A stretch of 33,518 nt of DNA from Flavobacteriaceae bacterium (GCA_002697255.1 NZUH01000014.1:12501-46018); one strand, 5' to 3'; positions 1 through 10,409 are shown, counted from the stretch's first letter. Notes: generated by a model not told the origin, from the letters alone. Program-made: numbers and translations.

Positions 1-446
1 TTATGGGTGGATTTGATGAAATTTTAGCTCAATATGAAATCTTATTTTATTTTACGCCACTAATTGCTGCAATGGCTGGAAATGTTGGTGTCCAATCTAG
101 TGCTATTATTGTGCAGGGTTTGGCTAATAATGACATTAAAGGGAGTATAAATAATAGACTTATTAAAGAAACCCTTTTATCTGTTTTAAATGGAATAATT
201 CTTGCTGTAATTCTTTTTCTATTTATTTATTTTTGGCAAAGTGATTTGAAACTCTCACTTGCCTTATCTATTTCATTGGTTTGTGTTATTATAGTAGCAG
301 GAATAATAGGAACTTTTATTCCTTTATTCTTAAACAAAAGAGGTATTGATCCTGCTATCGCAACAGGTCCATTTATTACTACCAGTAATGATATTTTTGG
401 AATTCTAATTTATTTTGTTATTGCTAAATTAATATTAGGAATTTAA
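1..446 (+). CDS. mgtE: Magnesium transporter MgtE, C-terminal membrane part (5'-truncated by window edge)
   Basis: This is the 3' end of an MgtE-family magnesium channel, which carries Mg2+ (and sometimes Co2+) across the inner membrane. The frame is open to the left edge, so the ATG at position 3 is internal and the N, CBS and first membrane parts lie outside the window. Visible family signatures are PLIAAMAGNVGVQSS, a pore-region segment, and a late segment with GIDPAIATGPFITTSNDIFG, which contains the acidic residue of the metal site. At least three hydrophobic helices are present. The stop codon is followed after one base by the arsC-like gene, so the two are probably co-transcribed. The family call is secure. 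Control of gating cannot be judged because the cytosolic domains are not in view. Confidence 0.93.
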   Translation, partial: MGGFDEILAQYEILFYFTPLIAAMAGNVGVQSSAIIVQGLANNDIKGSINNRLIKETLLSVLNGIILAVILFLFIYFWQSDLKLSLALSISLVCVIIVAGIIGTFIPLFLNKRGIDPAIATGPFITTSNDIFGILIYFVIAKLILGI

Positions 447-447
447 A

Positions 448-873
448 ATGAAAAATATTTTAGTTTTATGTACTGGTAATTCATGTAGAAGTCAAATTGC
501 TCACGGTTATCTTGAATTTTTTTTAAATAATAAAGCAAATATTTATAGTGCTGGAGTTGAAACTCATGGTATAAATAAATATGCTGTGAAAGTCATGATT
601 ATGGACAATATAGATATTGAAAATAATACATCTAATTTGGTTGACGAATATTTACAAATTGATTTTGACTTTATAATCACAGTATGTGATCATGCAAATG
701 AAACTTGCCCTTATATCCCTTCTGAAAATGCTTTAAGAATTCATAAAAATTTTGAAGACCCTTCGAAATTAGATATCGAAAATGAGAATTTGAAGATTGA
801 TAACTACATAAATTGTAGAAATCAAATCAAGGATTATTGTAGGGGATTTAGTTCAAAATATTTTCAAGAATAA
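448..873 (+). CDS. arsC: Arsenate reductase (thioredoxin-coupled type), low-molecular-weight phosphatase fold
   Basis: This cytosolic enzyme of 141 residues has the low-molecular-weight tyrosine phosphatase fold. The P-loop CTGNSCR (residues 8-14) gives the C-x5-R catalytic site. A second pair of cysteines, Cys80 and Cys87 in the VCDHANETCP segment, has the spacing used by thioredoxin-coupled arsenate reductases such as S. aureus ArsC for the disulfide relay. True tyrosine phosphatases lack this pair, so arsenate reduction to arsenite is the best call. An acidic residue in the FEDPS segment fits the general acid. The gene starts one base after mgtE and overlaps the convergent acetyltransferase by 10 bases. 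No arsenite pump or arsR regulator is nearby, so a role in general redox or phosphatase chemistry cannot be excluded. Confidence 0.85.
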   Translation: MKNILVLCTGNSCRSQIAHGYLEFFLNNKANIYSAGVETHGINKYAVKVMIMDNIDIENNTSNLVDEYLQIDFDFIITVCDHANETCPYIPSENALRIHKNFEDPSKLDIENENLKIDNYINCRNQIKDYCRGFSSKYFQE

Positions 874-1337
874 TTTTTTAAATTATTCCCTGATAAATGA
901 ACAATGCTCCATCCTTTAACAATCACAGCGCCTTTACTTTTATAAAACTTTATTGCACTTTGATTCCAGTCTATAACATTCCATGAAATTCTTTGTGCAC
1001 CAATTTTCTTTCCATATTTAATGACTTCATCAAAAAGTTTACTACCAATTCCTTTATTTCTCATTATTTTAGTTATAATAAGATCTTCTAAATGTAGTGT
1101 CTTGCCTTTCCATGTTGAAAATCTGTTATATATAATAGCTGCTCCAACTATTGTGTTGTTAACCTCAGCAATTAAACATTTAAAAAGGGGATATTCAGAT
1201 GAAAAACCCATACTAGTTAATTCTTTAACATCTATTTCAACAGCATCTGGTTCTTTTTCATAAATTGCTAGTTCAACTATTAATTTATGAACCGAATTCA
1301 TGTCTTTTTTTTGAGCTTCTCTAATTAAAATTTTCAT
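864..1337 (-). CDS. GNAT family N-acetyltransferase, SSAT-like
   Basis: This is a 157-residue single-domain acetyltransferase that would transfer acetyl from acetyl-CoA to an amine. Motif A is clear: LHLEDLIITKIMRNKGIG, with the pyrophosphate-binding loop RNKGIG at residues 93-98. It is followed by DWNQSAIKFYKSKGA (123-137). The LEDL strand and the WN..(A/S)I.FYK.(R/K)GA segment resemble the spermidine/spermine N1-acetyltransferase and thialysine acetyltransferase branch, so a polyamine or small diamine is a reasonable but unproven substrate. The gene is divergent from fbp with 50 bases between the start codons. Its 3' end overlaps arsC by 10 bases. The ATG start at 1337 leads directly into the GNAT fold, with no extension. 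Confidence 0.85.
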   Translation of the reverse strand: MKILIREAQKKDMNSVHKLIVELAIYEKEPDAVEIDVKELTSMGFSSEYPLFKCLIAEVNNTIVGAAIIYNRFSTWKGKTLHLEDLIITKIMRNKGIGSKLFDEVIKYGKKIGAQRISWNVIDWNQSAIKFYKSKGAVIVKGWSIVHLSGNNLKNYS

Positions 1338-1387
1338 AACTTTAATTTTTAAAAAAAATCTTTGCTTGAATAAAATACGTCAATTAT

Positions 1388-2383
1388 ATGTTAAATAAAA
1401 ATCTCACACTAGGAGAATTTATAATCAAAAATCAGGCATCTTTTAAATATTCATCAGGAGAACTTTCTAGCTTAATTAACTCCATTCGTTTGGCGGCTAA
1501 AATTGTAAATCATGAAGTGAATAAAGCTGGGCTAGTTGATATTATAGGAGAAACTGGAGGTGAGAATATTCAATTTGAAAAACAACAAAAATTAGATGTT
1601 TATGCAAATGAAAAATTTATCAAAACTTTAATAAATAGGAATATTGTTTGCGGCATTGCCAGTGAAGAAGAGGATAGTTTTATTTCAATTAACAGTAATG
1701 ATAAAAATAACCAAAATAAATATGTGATATTAATTGACCCATTAGATGGTTCTTCAAATATTGATGTGAATGTTTCAGTAGGTACTATTTTTTCAATCTA
1801 CAGAAGAAAAAGTAAAATAGGATCTGAGGTTGAATTAAATGATTTTTTACAATATGGAAAAGATCAAGTTGCTGCTGGCTATATAATATACGGAACTTCA
1901 ACTATGCTAGTATACAGCACAGGAAACGGAGTAAACGGATTTACATTAAACCCTGCAATTGGAACATTTTATCATTCGCATTCTGATTTGTCGATTCCAG
2001 AAAATGGAAATATATACTCGATTAACGAAGGTAATTATTTACAGTTTCCAAGATTTGTAAAAAAATATATTAAATATTGTCAAGAAGAAAAAAACGATAG
2101 ACCTTATACCTCCAGATATATTGGTTCACTAGTTTCAGATTTTCATAGGAACATGATCAAAGGAGGAGTTTTTTTATACCCCGAAACTTTTAAAAATAAA
2201 AAAGGAAAACTGAGACTTTTATATGAGTGTAATCCCATCGCATTTATATGTACCCAAGCTGGGGGATCGGCTACCAACGGATATAAAAATATATTAGATA
2301 TTAAGCCAACTTCTTTACATGAGAGAACACCTTTTTATTGTGGAAGTAAAAAAATGGTAAAAGATTTACAAAATTTTCTATAA
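1388..2383 (+). CDS. fbp: Fructose-1,6-bisphosphatase class I
   Basis: It hydrolyses fructose 1,6-bisphosphate to fructose 6-phosphate in gluconeogenesis. At 331 residues it has the usual length of class I enzymes (E. coli 332). The metal-binding loop [11 protein letters not shown] starts near residue 116. An acidic EEDS segment lies upstream of it near residues 92-95. The substrate-binding stretches [15 protein letters not shown] and [13 protein letters not shown] are also present. The ATG start is followed by NLTLGEFI, typical of the family N-terminus. The gene stands between a divergent acetyltransferase and mfd, which starts 34 bases downstream on the same strand. The sequence AATCTTTG at 1367-1374 is one base away from the Bacteroidota -7 element, but no -33 element is at the right distance. 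The function is secure. Confidence 0.96.
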   Translation: MLNKNLTLGEFIIKNQASFKYSSGELSSLINSIRLAAKIVNHEVNKAGLVDIIGETGGENIQFEKQQKLDVYANEKFIKTLINRNIVCGIASEEEDSFISINSNDKNNQNKYVILIDPLDGSSNIDVNVSVGTIFSIYRRKSKIGSEVELNDFLQYGKDQVAAGYIIYGTSTMLVYSTGNGVNGFTLNPAIGTFYHSHSDLSIPENGNIYSINEGNYLQFPRFVKKYIKYCQEEKNDRPYTSRYIGSLVSDFHRNMIKGGVFLYPETFKNKKGKLRLLYECNPIAFICTQAGGSATNGYKNILDIKPTSLHERTPFYCGSKKMVKDLQNFL

Positions 2384-2417
2384 ATCAAATCCTAATTAGT
2401 TTTATTTTCTAATATAT

Positions 2418-5400
2418 TTGACCAAAATTTATTTGGTGACAAATAATAGTTATTCCTTGTATTTAAATCAGTCTTTAAATTTAGAAAGACTAGGGGGGCT
2501 TATTTCCAAAAATGAAATTTTCAATCTAAAAGGATTTCTTGGTTCATCCATTTCTTTTTATATTTCTGGTCTACAAAAAAGATTTTCTATTCCATTCATT
2601 ATTGTTTTTAATTCTAAACAAGACGCTTTATATTTTCTAAATGATATAGAATTATTATATCCTAGTAAAAAAATATTTTATTACCCAGAGATATCTAAAG
2701 AACCGTATTTAGATGCAAATAGCAACAATTATAATTTACTTCAAAGAACTGAGTTGTTAGAGCATTTAAATTTTTCAAAAGCTGATAATTCAATTATTGT
2801 TACCTATGCAAAAGCGGTTTCAGAAAATCAAATCAATAAAGAGGATTTAAAAAAAATCTCAATAAAATTAAAAGTTAGTCAAGAAATTTCTTTTGACGAA
2901 TTAAACGAGAAATTATTCGATTTAGGTTTTAGAAGAGAGGATTTTGTTATTGAGCCTGGAGAATTTGCAGTTAGAGGAGGAATCTTAGATATTTTCCCAT
3001 ATTCTAGCCAAACTCCATTTAGAATTGAATTTTTTGGAGATGAAATTTCAAGAATCCGTTCCTTTGATATTGATACGCAAAGATCAGATGAAAATCATGA
3101 ATCTATAAAAATAATATCCAATATAAGGGTTTCTAACAAATCCAAAGGAGTTGGAAATATTTTTAATATTCTTAGTAAGGATACATTTGTTTTTGTACAA
3201 AACTTAGAAATATTTTATTCTGAAATCCAAAAAAATATAGCAAAAGCAAATTTAAATTTTGAAAAAATTTTAGACAAAGAAAATTTTATCCACCCTGAAA
3301 GATTATTTGCTAATCCTTCATCAATCAAAAATGAAATAAAAAATTATAAAATAATTGAATTCGAAAACCCTAAATCCAATAAGAGTTTTAAAATCAATAT
3401 TTTGCCTCAACCCTCTTTTAATAAAAGTTTTGATTTTTTGATAGATGATTTACGGAGTAAAAAACAATCTGGTTATCAACTAAATTTATGCTGCACTAAT
3501 ATTCAACAGAAAAATAGACTTAATCAGATTTTTATGGACTTGAACAATGAAGATTTAATACATCCGATAATTCTTCCAATTTCAAAAGGCTTCATTGATC
3601 ATTCAGAGAAAACACTGTTTTATACTGATCATGAAATTTTTGAAAGATATCACAAATTCAAGTTCAAAAAAAGATTTAAGAATAAGTTGTCTGTGGCAAT
3701 GAAACAATTAAATCATTTAAATAAAGGAGACTATATTACTCATATTGATCACGGTATCGGAAAGTATGCAGGATTACAGAAAATTGAAGTTGATGGTAAT
3801 ATCCAAGAATCGATTAAAATTATCTATGGTGAAAGAGATATTTTATATTTAAGCGTACATGCTATACACAAAATATCAAAATACAATGGAAAGGACGGAA
3901 AAGTTCCTAGATTATATAAGTTAGGCAGTAAAGCGTGGGCTTTGTTAAAACAAAAAACCAAAAAAAACGCCAAAAAAATAGCTTATGACTTGATTAAGGT
4001 TTACGCTGAAAGAAAGCAACGTAAGGGATTCAGATATGATCACGACAGTTATTTACAAAATGAACTTGAAGCTTCGTTTATTTATGAAGATACAGAAGAC
4101 CAAATTAAGGTTACCCGAGATATAAAAGATGACATGGAACGTGAGCAACCAATGGATAGGTTAATTTGTGGCGATGTAGGTTTTGGTAAAACTGAATTAG
4201 CAATTCGAGCTGCTTTTAAAGCTGTTGATAATAATAAGCAAGTTGCCGTATTAGTTCCAACAACAATATTAGCTTTTCAACATTTTAAAACATTCAGCTC
4301 CAGATTGGAAAACCTACCGGTTAACTTAAATTATTTAAATAGATTCAAATCAAATAAGGAAAAATCAGAAATAATTAAAGATCTTGCTAACGGTAAAATT
4401 GATATTATCATTGGGACTCATCAGTTGGTTAACGATAAAATTAACTATAAGAATTTGGGTTTATTAATCATCGATGAGGAACAAAAATTTGGAGTGGGTG
4501 TCAAGGATAAAATCAAATCAGTGAGAAAAAATATTGACGTTCTGACTTTGTCAGCTACCCCGATTCCAAGAACACTACAGTTTAGTTTAATGGCAGCTAG
4601 AGATTTATCTTTAATTACAACTCCACCACCAAACAGACACCCAATTGAAACTTCGGTAATTAGATTTGATTCAAATCTAATTACACAATCAATTAGGTAT
4701 GAGATTGAAAGAGGTGGTCAAATATTTTTTGTCAATAATAAGATTCAAAATATTGAAGAAGTATCCAATCTTTTAAAAACTTTAGTCCCTGAGGCTAAAA
4801 TTTCTGTTGCTCATGGAAGATTAAATGGTAAAACTTTGGAATCCCTAATGATGAAATTTATTAATAATGAATTCGATGTTCTAGTAAGCACAACAATAAT
4901 AGAAAGTGGATTAGATGTACCTAATGCAAATACAATTTTTATAAATAATGCAAATAATTTTGGTCTTAGTGATTTACATCAAATGAGAGGTAGAGTTGGT
5001 AGGAGTAATAAAAAAGCATTTTGCTATTTAATTACCCCAGAATTTTCAAAGATGACTGATGAAGCGAAAAAAAGAATTACGGCATTAGATTATTATTCTG
5101 AATTAGGAAGTGGATTTAATATTGCTATGAAAGATTTAGAGATAAGAGGAGCTGGTGATTTACTTGGTGGAGAGCAAAGCGGTTTTATCAACGAAATGGG
5201 TTTTGAGACATACCAAAAAATTCTTGACGAGGCAATTGAAGAGCTTAAAGAAAATGATTTTAAAGATCTTAATATAGACAAAAATAAATTTTATAAAAAG
5301 ACTAGTTTGATATTTGAAACTGATCTTGAACTTATGTTTCCAAGTGATTTTATTAATTCAAGTAAAGAAAGGTTAAAATTATATACAAAACTTAATAAAA

Positions 5401-5762
5401 TTAATATAATTGATGAGCTTAATGAACTAAAATTAGAACTAGCTGACAGATTTGGATCACTTCCCGAAATTGTAGTTGAATTGTTGAAGAGTATAGAGTT
5501 AAGATGGTTGGCAATAGAATTAGGTTTTGAAAAAATTATTTTAAAAAAAAATATGCTTTTAGCTTTTGTAAAAGATTTTAACAACAATAAACAAAAGAAA
5601 AACCTTGATAAATTATTTAAATATTCTTTTAAGCCTAGTTCAAAAATTACTTTTTCACAAAAGAAAAAATTGGATGGCGATAGATTTATTGTGAAACTTA
5701 CTGATATTGATTCAATTTCAAAAGCAATAAAAATATTAGAGGAAATCAAAAGATTAATTTGA
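2418..5762 (+). CDS. mfd: Transcription-repair coupling factor Mfd
   Basis: This ATP-driven translocase removes RNA polymerase stalled at DNA lesions and recruits UvrA. At 1114 residues it is close to full family length. In order it has a UvrB-like N-terminal module (about 1-350), the RNA-polymerase-interacting CarD/Tudor domain (from about 435, GDYITHIDHGIGKYAG), and helicase domains with Walker A GDVGFGKTE (about 585), the DEEQ box (about 683) and LSATPIPRT. Helicase motif VI, QMRGRVGRS, follows near 855-865, and then the C-terminal TRCF domain. The start is the TTG at 2418: no ATG or GTG upstream in frame gives a better N-terminus, and the next internal Met codons would delete most of the first domain. 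It lies 34 bases after fbp. Confidence 0.96.
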   Translation: MTKIYLVTNNSYSLYLNQSLNLERLGGLISKNEIFNLKGFLGSSISFYISGLQKRFSIPFIIVFNSKQDALYFLNDIELLYPSKKIFYYPEISKEPYLDANSNNYNLLQRTELLEHLNFSKADNSIIVTYAKAVSENQINKEDLKKISIKLKVSQEISFDELNEKLFDLGFRREDFVIEPGEFAVRGGILDIFPYSSQTPFRIEFFGDEISRIRSFDIDTQRSDENHESIKIISNIRVSNKSKGVGNIFNILSKDTFVFVQNLEIFYSEIQKNIAKANLNFEKILDKENFIHPERLFANPSSIKNEIKNYKIIEFENPKSNKSFKINILPQPSFNKSFDFLIDDLRSKKQSGYQLNLCCTNIQQKNRLNQIFMDLNNEDLIHPIILPISKGFIDHSEKTLFYTDHEIFERYHKFKFKKRFKNKLSVAMKQLNHLNKGDYITHIDHGIGKYAGLQKIEVDGNIQESIKIIYGERDILYLSVHAIHKISKYNGKDGKVPRLYKLGSKAWALLKQKTKKNAKKIAYDLIKVYAERKQRKGFRYDHDSYLQNELEASFIYEDTEDQIKVTRDIKDDMEREQPMDRLICGDVGFGKTELAIRAAFKAVDNNKQVAVLVPTTILAFQHFKTFSSRLENLPVNLNYLNRFKSNKEKSEIIKDLANGKIDIIIGTHQLVNDKINYKNLGLLIIDEEQKFGVGVKDKIKSVRKNIDVLTLSATPIPRTLQFSLMAARDLSLITTPPPNRHPIETSVIRFDSNLITQSIRYEIERGGQIFFVNNKIQNIEEVSNLLKTLVPEAKISVAHGRLNGKTLESLMMKFINNEFDVLVSTTIIESGLDVPNANTIFINNANNFGLSDLHQMRGRVGRSNKKAFCYLITPEFSKMTDEAKKRITALDYYSELGSGFNIAMKDLEIRGAGDLLGGEQSGFINEMGFETYQKILDEAIEELKENDFKDLNIDKNKFYKKTSLIFETDLELMFPSDFINSSKERLKLYTKLNKINIIDELNELKLELADRFGSLPEIVVELLKSIELRWLAIELGFEKIILKKNMLLAFVKDFNNNKQKKNLDKLFKYSFKPSSKITFSQKKKLDGDRFIVKLTDIDSISKAIKILEEIKRLI

Positions 5763-5868
5763 TTTTTTTCCTTATTACGCTAAGAGTTTTTAAAATATAC
5801 TAGAAGTTATATTTACATAATATTTATAATCATAAAATGATTACTTTTACTAATATAAAAAACATTTT

Positions 5869-7560
5869 TTGAGTAAAACTTACACCATTACCGCTGCACT
5901 TCCATACACTAATGGTCCAATTCATATCGGACACTTGGCAGGAGTATACATTCCAGCTGATATATATGCTAGATTTTTAAGAATAACCGGAAATGATGTT
6001 ATTTATATTTGCGGTAGTGATGAGCATGGAGTTCCAATTACCATAAAGGCAAAAAATGAAAATAAAAGTCCTCAAGAAATAGTTGATAGATATCATAAAA
6101 ATATTAAAGAATCTTTTAAAGAATTCGGTATTTCTTTTGATAACTATTCTAGAACTTCAGCTAAAATTCATCATAAAAATGCTTCAGATTTTTTTTTAAA
6201 ATTACATAACAATGGTTCTTTTAAAGAAATTACTTCCGAACAGTATTATGACAAAGAGGAAAATCAATTTCTTCCTGATAGATTTTTAATAGGGACATGT
6301 CCAAAATGTGGCTTTGAAGAATCCTATGGAGATCAATGTGAAAAATGTGGAACAAGTCACAATTCTAGTGATTTGATTAATCCAAAATCTTCAATTACTA
6401 AAAATATTCCTTCACTAAAATCAACAAAACATTGGTTTCTAAAATTGGACACGTTTCAGGAATTTTTAAAAAAATGGATTTTAGAAGAAAATAAAAATTT
6501 TTGGAAACCAAACGTATACGGCCAATGTAAATCTTGGTTAGATGATGGTTTAAAGCCTAGAGCAGTAACTAGAGATTTAGAATGGGGAGTTCCTGTTCCT
6601 ATTAAGGAAGCAATAGGTAAAGTTTTATATGTCTGGTTTGATGCCCCAATAGGATATATATCTTCTACGATTGAATGGGCTAAAAAAAACAACAAAAATT
6701 GGGAAAAATATTGGAAGGATGAAAAAACAGAATTAGTTCATTTTATAGGAAAAGATAATATTGTTTTTCATTGTATTATTTTTCCTTCAATGCTCAAAGC
6801 ACATGGAGATTATATTCTTCCAAAAAATATTCCAGCAAATGAATTCTTAAATCTGGAAGGTTCAAAAATTTCAACCTCAAAAAATTGGGCGGTTTGGTTA
6901 CCAGATTATTTAAAAGATTTTCCTGAAAAACAAGATGTTTTAAGATACGTTCTCACAATTAATGCACCTGAAAATAAAGATAATGATTTTACTTGGAAGG
7001 ACTTTCAAAACAGAAATAACGGAGAGCTAGTAGCCATTTTGGGTAATTTTATAAATAGAGTAGTTGTTCTGACAAAAAAATATTACGATTCTGTTATTCC
7101 TGACCCAAACAATTTAAATGATATTGATACTAAAGTCATTATTTCTGTCAATGAAGCAGTGAAAAAAATAGAAAAATTAATTAGTCTATTTAAATTCAGA
7201 GATGCCTGTGCTGAGTTTATAAATATTGCAAGATTTGGAAATAAATATTTGGCTGATGAGGAGCCTTGGAAACTTATTAAAATTGATCCAGAACGTGTTA
7301 AAACAATTTTATTTGTTAGTTTACATATATCATCAATTTTATCCATTGTTTCAGAGCCATTCTTACCATTTACATCAAAAAAAATTAAGTTTATCTTAAA
7401 CTCACAGGATCATTCTTCAAAATGGACTTGGGAAAATTCAGTAAATGATCAGTTTTTAATCACAAAGGGGGTTGTTATAAATGAGCCAGAGCTATTATTT
7501 AAAAGAATAGAAGATTCTGAGATTAAATATCAGATTGATAAGTTAAAAAACAATAACTAA
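5869..7560 (+). CDS. metG: Methionyl-tRNA synthetase, short form without C-terminal OB-fold domain
   Basis: It charges tRNA-Met with methionine. The HIGH motif reads HIGH at residues 19-22. A single zinc knuckle uses Cys144, Cys147, Cys157 and Cys160 (CPKCG...CEKCG). The KMSKS motif appears as KISTS at 333-337, followed by NWAVW. The anticodon-binding helical domain fills the C-terminal third. The protein ends at residue 563 after the KIEDSEI-like linker. Many Bacteroidota MetRS proteins continue past this point, for about 100 residues or more, into an EMAPII-like tRNA-binding OB fold. Here the stop codon is followed directly by the convergent acyl-CoA dehydrogenase gene (4-base overlap), so no domain remnant is present. 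The start is TTG at 5869, placing [15 protein letters not shown] at the N-terminus. No upstream ATG fits. Confidence 0.95.
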   Translation: MSKTYTITAALPYTNGPIHIGHLAGVYIPADIYARFLRITGNDVIYICGSDEHGVPITIKAKNENKSPQEIVDRYHKNIKESFKEFGISFDNYSRTSAKIHHKNASDFFLKLHNNGSFKEITSEQYYDKEENQFLPDRFLIGTCPKCGFEESYGDQCEKCGTSHNSSDLINPKSSITKNIPSLKSTKHWFLKLDTFQEFLKKWILEENKNFWKPNVYGQCKSWLDDGLKPRAVTRDLEWGVPVPIKEAIGKVLYVWFDAPIGYISSTIEWAKKNNKNWEKYWKDEKTELVHFIGKDNIVFHCIIFPSMLKAHGDYILPKNIPANEFLNLEGSKISTSKNWAVWLPDYLKDFPEKQDVLRYVLTINAPENKDNDFTWKDFQNRNNGELVAILGNFINRVVVLTKKYYDSVIPDPNNLNDIDTKVIISVNEAVKKIEKLISLFKFRDACAEFINIARFGNKYLADEEPWKLIKIDPERVKTILFVSLHISSILSIVSEPFLPFTSKKIKFILNSQDHSSKWTWENSVNDQFLITKGVVINEPELLFKRIEDSEIKYQIDKLKNNN

Positions 7561-8720
7561 GATTTTATTTCTTTATATTCTGTCTCCTCTAAAACAATTT
7601 TTGAAATTATTTCTTTCATAATTTCAGAGGTTCCTGCCCCTATTGTGCCTACCCTAGAATCTCTATACATTCTTGCCATTGGATATTCTTCACTAAAGCC
7701 ATTTCCACCAAAGAACTGTAAACATTCAGTTGAAACTTTTTCATGCAATTCTGTGGCTAGAAGTTTAGCCATTGAACAAAGTTTAACATCATATTCATTT
7801 TTATTGTATAATTCACAGCAATAATATCCGAATACTTTTACAGACTCAATTTCTGAGGAAAGGCTAGCAATTTTATGTCTCAATACTTGGAATTTATCGA
7901 TTGTTTTACCAAATGATTTTCTTTGCTTCATATATTTGATAGATTCTGACATAGCATATTCCATGGCACCAATACAACTAGGTACAAAACATAACCTTTC
8001 AAGTTGTAATCCATTCATTAGGTAGTAAAAACCTTTTCCTTTTTCACCAACTAAATTCTCTTTTGGAACCTTAACATTATCAAAACTGATTTCTGCAGTA
8101 TCAGATGAATGCCAGCCTAGTTTATTAATTTTTGTTCTGTTAATTCCTTTAGAGTTAAGATCAATCACTATAAGGCTAATTCCTTTTGTACCATTATTGG
8201 GATCAGTTTTAACAACAGTCACTACAAAATCCCCGTACATACCGTTTGTGATAAAAGTTTTTGATCCGTTTAACAAAAAATAATCCCCTTTGTCTTCGGC
8301 ACGGGTTTTTATATTTTTAACATCTGATCCTGTATCAGGCTCAGTGATTCCGATACAACCTATTAGCTCACCTGAAATAATTCCCGGCAGATATTTATTT
8401 TTCAAAAATTCGCTTCCATATTTTAGAATGTAAGGAGATGACATGCATTGTACAACTTGTTGAGTAATCACAAAACCACCTGAATTCATTTTTGACATTT
8501 CTTCAAATAAAATAACATCAAAAAAGAAATCTAAACCAGATCCTCCATATTTTTCAGGATAACATAAACCGAGGAATCCTTGATCTCCCATTTTTTTCCA
8601 AATTTCCTTTGGAATTTTTTGATTAGATTCCCACTTTTCAATATTTCCTTTTACCTCTTTGTTTAAAAAAGTTCTTAGACTTTCTCTAAACATATCATGT
8701 TCATTGGTGAAATAATTCAT
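7557..8720 (-). CDS. Acyl-CoA dehydrogenase, isovaleryl/long-chain-type active site
   Basis: This FAD enzyme oxidises an acyl-CoA to the 2,3-enoyl-CoA. The length (387 residues) is normal. The flavin/substrate signature [13 protein letters not shown] lies at residues 121-133 and FGGNGF at 337-342. The catalytic base position is informative. The medium-chain-type Glu near the C-terminus is replaced (GAGTSEI at 361-367, Ala at that site), while LQLERL at 238-243 offers Glu241. This matches the base position of isovaleryl-CoA and long-chain acyl-CoA dehydrogenases, so a branched or long substrate is more likely than a medium straight chain. The start codon lies 12 bases after the stop of the acyl-CoA ligase, so they form one operon. 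Its stop overlaps that of metG by four bases. Confidence 0.92.
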   Translation of the reverse strand: MNYFTNEHDMFRESLRTFLNKEVKGNIEKWESNQKIPKEIWKKMGDQGFLGLCYPEKYGGSGLDFFFDVILFEEMSKMNSGGFVITQQVVQCMSSPYILKYGSEFLKNKYLPGIISGELIGCIGITEPDTGSDVKNIKTRAEDKGDYFLLNGSKTFITNGMYGDFVVTVVKTDPNNGTKGISLIVIDLNSKGINRTKINKLGWHSSDTAEISFDNVKVPKENLVGEKGKGFYYLMNGLQLERLCFVPSCIGAMEYAMSESIKYMKQRKSFGKTIDKFQVLRHKIASLSSEIESVKVFGYYCCELYNKNEYDVKLCSMAKLLATELHEKVSTECLQFFGGNGFSEEYPMARMYRDSRVGTIGAGTSEIMKEIISKIVLEETEYKEIKS

Positions 8721-8732
8721 ATATAACTTTTT

Positions 8733-10409
8733 TTATTCCCAGATTATTTTTTGATCTTCATTATGCCATTTATCATATTTATCCAAATAAGTTTTGTCTA
8801 CATTTCCTCTTTTTATCTTCATAGTTGGCGTTAAAATTCCATTTTGAGGTGTCCAATTGTCTTTACAGATTATTATTGTTGAAACTCTTTTGTAATTAAA
8901 CAATTCTGAATTTACAGATTCTAACTTTTCAATCAATTTATTAATCAATTCTTCTTCTTTTAATTTTTTCCCAATATCAGAAATATTTACAAGCATTAAC
9001 GGTTGGGGAACTCCAAGCCCAACAACACAGATTTGATCAAAGTATTCAACTTCTCCGAATTTTGCCTTAATTTTAGCAGGATCTATAAATTCCCCCTTGC
9101 TAGTTTTAAAAGTGTCTTTTACTCTACCGGTGATATATAAATGACCGTCTGAGTCAATCAGTCCTTTATCTCCTGTGTGTAACCAGCCATTTTTAATTGT
9201 ATTATTAGTTGTTTCTGTATCATTATAATAACCTAGCATTACATATGGACCACGCATTAAAATTTCTTCGGTATTTTGATCAATTTTTATTTCAACATTT
9301 GGTTGAACCGTTCCTACGGATCCAGGTTTATTAAAATTGGATCCAGGTAATTGAGTTGTTACGGCACAATTTTCTGTCATACCATAGCCAATTGTAATAT
9401 TAACCCCAATTTTTTTAAACCAATCCCTTTGTGCAACTTGCATGGCAGCTGCACCAGAGACAATAACTTTAGCCTTTCCCAGACCTAATTTTTTCTTTAA
9501 TATATTTTTAATAAATATTGATAAAACTGGAATAGAAAGAAGAAGATCTAATTTTTTTTGAGAAAAATTGGAAAGAATTCCTAGTTGGAATTTTGTATAT
9601 ATTCTAGGAACTCCAAAAAATACAGAAGGTTGTACTTCGCTTAAATTTTTAACAAATGTATCTATAGATTCCGTAAAAGAAATAACTCCGCCATTTTTAA
9701 AAGCTGTGAATTCAATAGCAATTCTCTCTGCTATGTGATTCATGGGAAGGTAGGAGAAAAAAGTATTATTTCCTTTAAAATCTACACACAAAGGATTGTA
9801 CTCCTTTGTGTACATTACATCTGTATTTTGATTTATTTTATAATTTAAAACGACCCCTTTTGGATTTCCTGTAGTTCCTGAAGTAAAAATTATCGTCCAT
9901 ACATCATCAAGATTGGGATGATAGTTTTCCATTTGTGGTTCATGTTTTTCAATGAATTCACTCCATTGATAGCCTTTGTCAATTTTAGAATTGTGCTCGT
10001 AATGTGGAAAAGCTATGATAGGGATATCATCAGAAATTCCTTTTTTAATCTCAGCCCAATCTTCAACTTTCCCCACAAATAAAGCTTTCACATCACCAAA
10101 TTCAAGTAGATTTTTTATTTCATTAGATTTTAAATTTGGAAAAAAGGGAACGGAAACATATCCAGCCATAATTATTGCTAAATCTGCAATAATCCACTCA
10201 CGACAATTTTTTGACATTAAGCCTATATGGCTACCTTTTGGTAGTCCTAAACTTTTTAACCCAGTTGCAAGTTTTCGAGCCATTAATCCCGTTTGACCCC
10301 AGCTATATTCTTCCCAATCATCTCCAAAAGGTTGTCTTAGAAATGGTTTGTTTTTAAATTTTTCTTCCCAATCATAAAATTTAAAATGATACTTATTATT
10401 TATTGACAT
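8733..10409 (-). CDS. AMP-forming acyl-CoA ligase (long-chain fatty acid:CoA ligase family)
   Basis: It activates a carboxylic acid to its acyl-CoA through an acyl-adenylate. At 558 residues it has the ANL superfamily motifs in order: the phosphate loop TSGTTGNPKG (176-185), the A5 motif GYGMTE (341-346), TGDKG (412-416), the hinge motif GRVKDTFKTSKGE (428-440) and the C-terminal lysine region TPTMKIKRG (near 532-540). The FKTSKGE form of the hinge is typical of the long-chain (FadD15/ACSL-like) branch. It is the first gene of a two-gene operon with the acyl-CoA dehydrogenase. It is transcribed divergently from the carboxyltransferase, with 194 bases between the start codons. The true chain length cannot be read from sequence. 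The neighbouring carboxylase argues for a branched acid as one possibility. Confidence 0.9.
   Translation of the reverse strand: MSINNKYHFKFYDWEEKFKNKPFLRQPFGDDWEEYSWGQTGLMARKLATGLKSLGLPKGSHIGLMSKNCREWIIADLAIIMAGYVSVPFFPNLKSNEIKNLLEFGDVKALFVGKVEDWAEIKKGISDDIPIIAFPHYEHNSKIDKGYQWSEFIEKHEPQMENYHPNLDDVWTIIFTSGTTGNPKGVVLNYKINQNTDVMYTKEYNPLCVDFKGNNTFFSYLPMNHIAERIAIEFTAFKNGGVISFTESIDTFVKNLSEVQPSVFFGVPRIYTKFQLGILSNFSQKKLDLLLSIPVLSIFIKNILKKKLGLGKAKVIVSGAAAMQVAQRDWFKKIGVNITIGYGMTENCAVTTQLPGSNFNKPGSVGTVQPNVEIKIDQNTEEILMRGPYVMLGYYNDTETTNNTIKNGWLHTGDKGLIDSDGHLYITGRVKDTFKTSKGEFIDPAKIKAKFGEVEYFDQICVVGLGVPQPLMLVNISDIGKKLKEEELINKLIEKLESVNSELFNYKRVSTIIICKDNWTPQNGILTPTMKIKRGNVDKTYLDKYDKWHNEDQKIIWE

Noticed and set aside
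3-446. Position 3 ATG as the true start of the first gene
   Set aside because: The protein would begin inside the MgtE membrane domain, and the frame is open to the window edge, so the ATG is internal.
5842-5849. TACTTTTA as a -7 element for metG
   Set aside because: It is one mismatch from TAnnTTTG at a good distance from the start, but nothing resembling TTTG lies 19 bases upstream. It is too weak to list in such AT-rich DNA.
7400-7700. Possible frameshift removing the C-terminal domain of methionyl-tRNA synthetase
   Set aside because: The other plus-strand frames after the stop show no OB-fold-like sequence, and the region is fully used by the convergent acyl-CoA dehydrogenase C-terminus. 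This is a real short form or an old loss.
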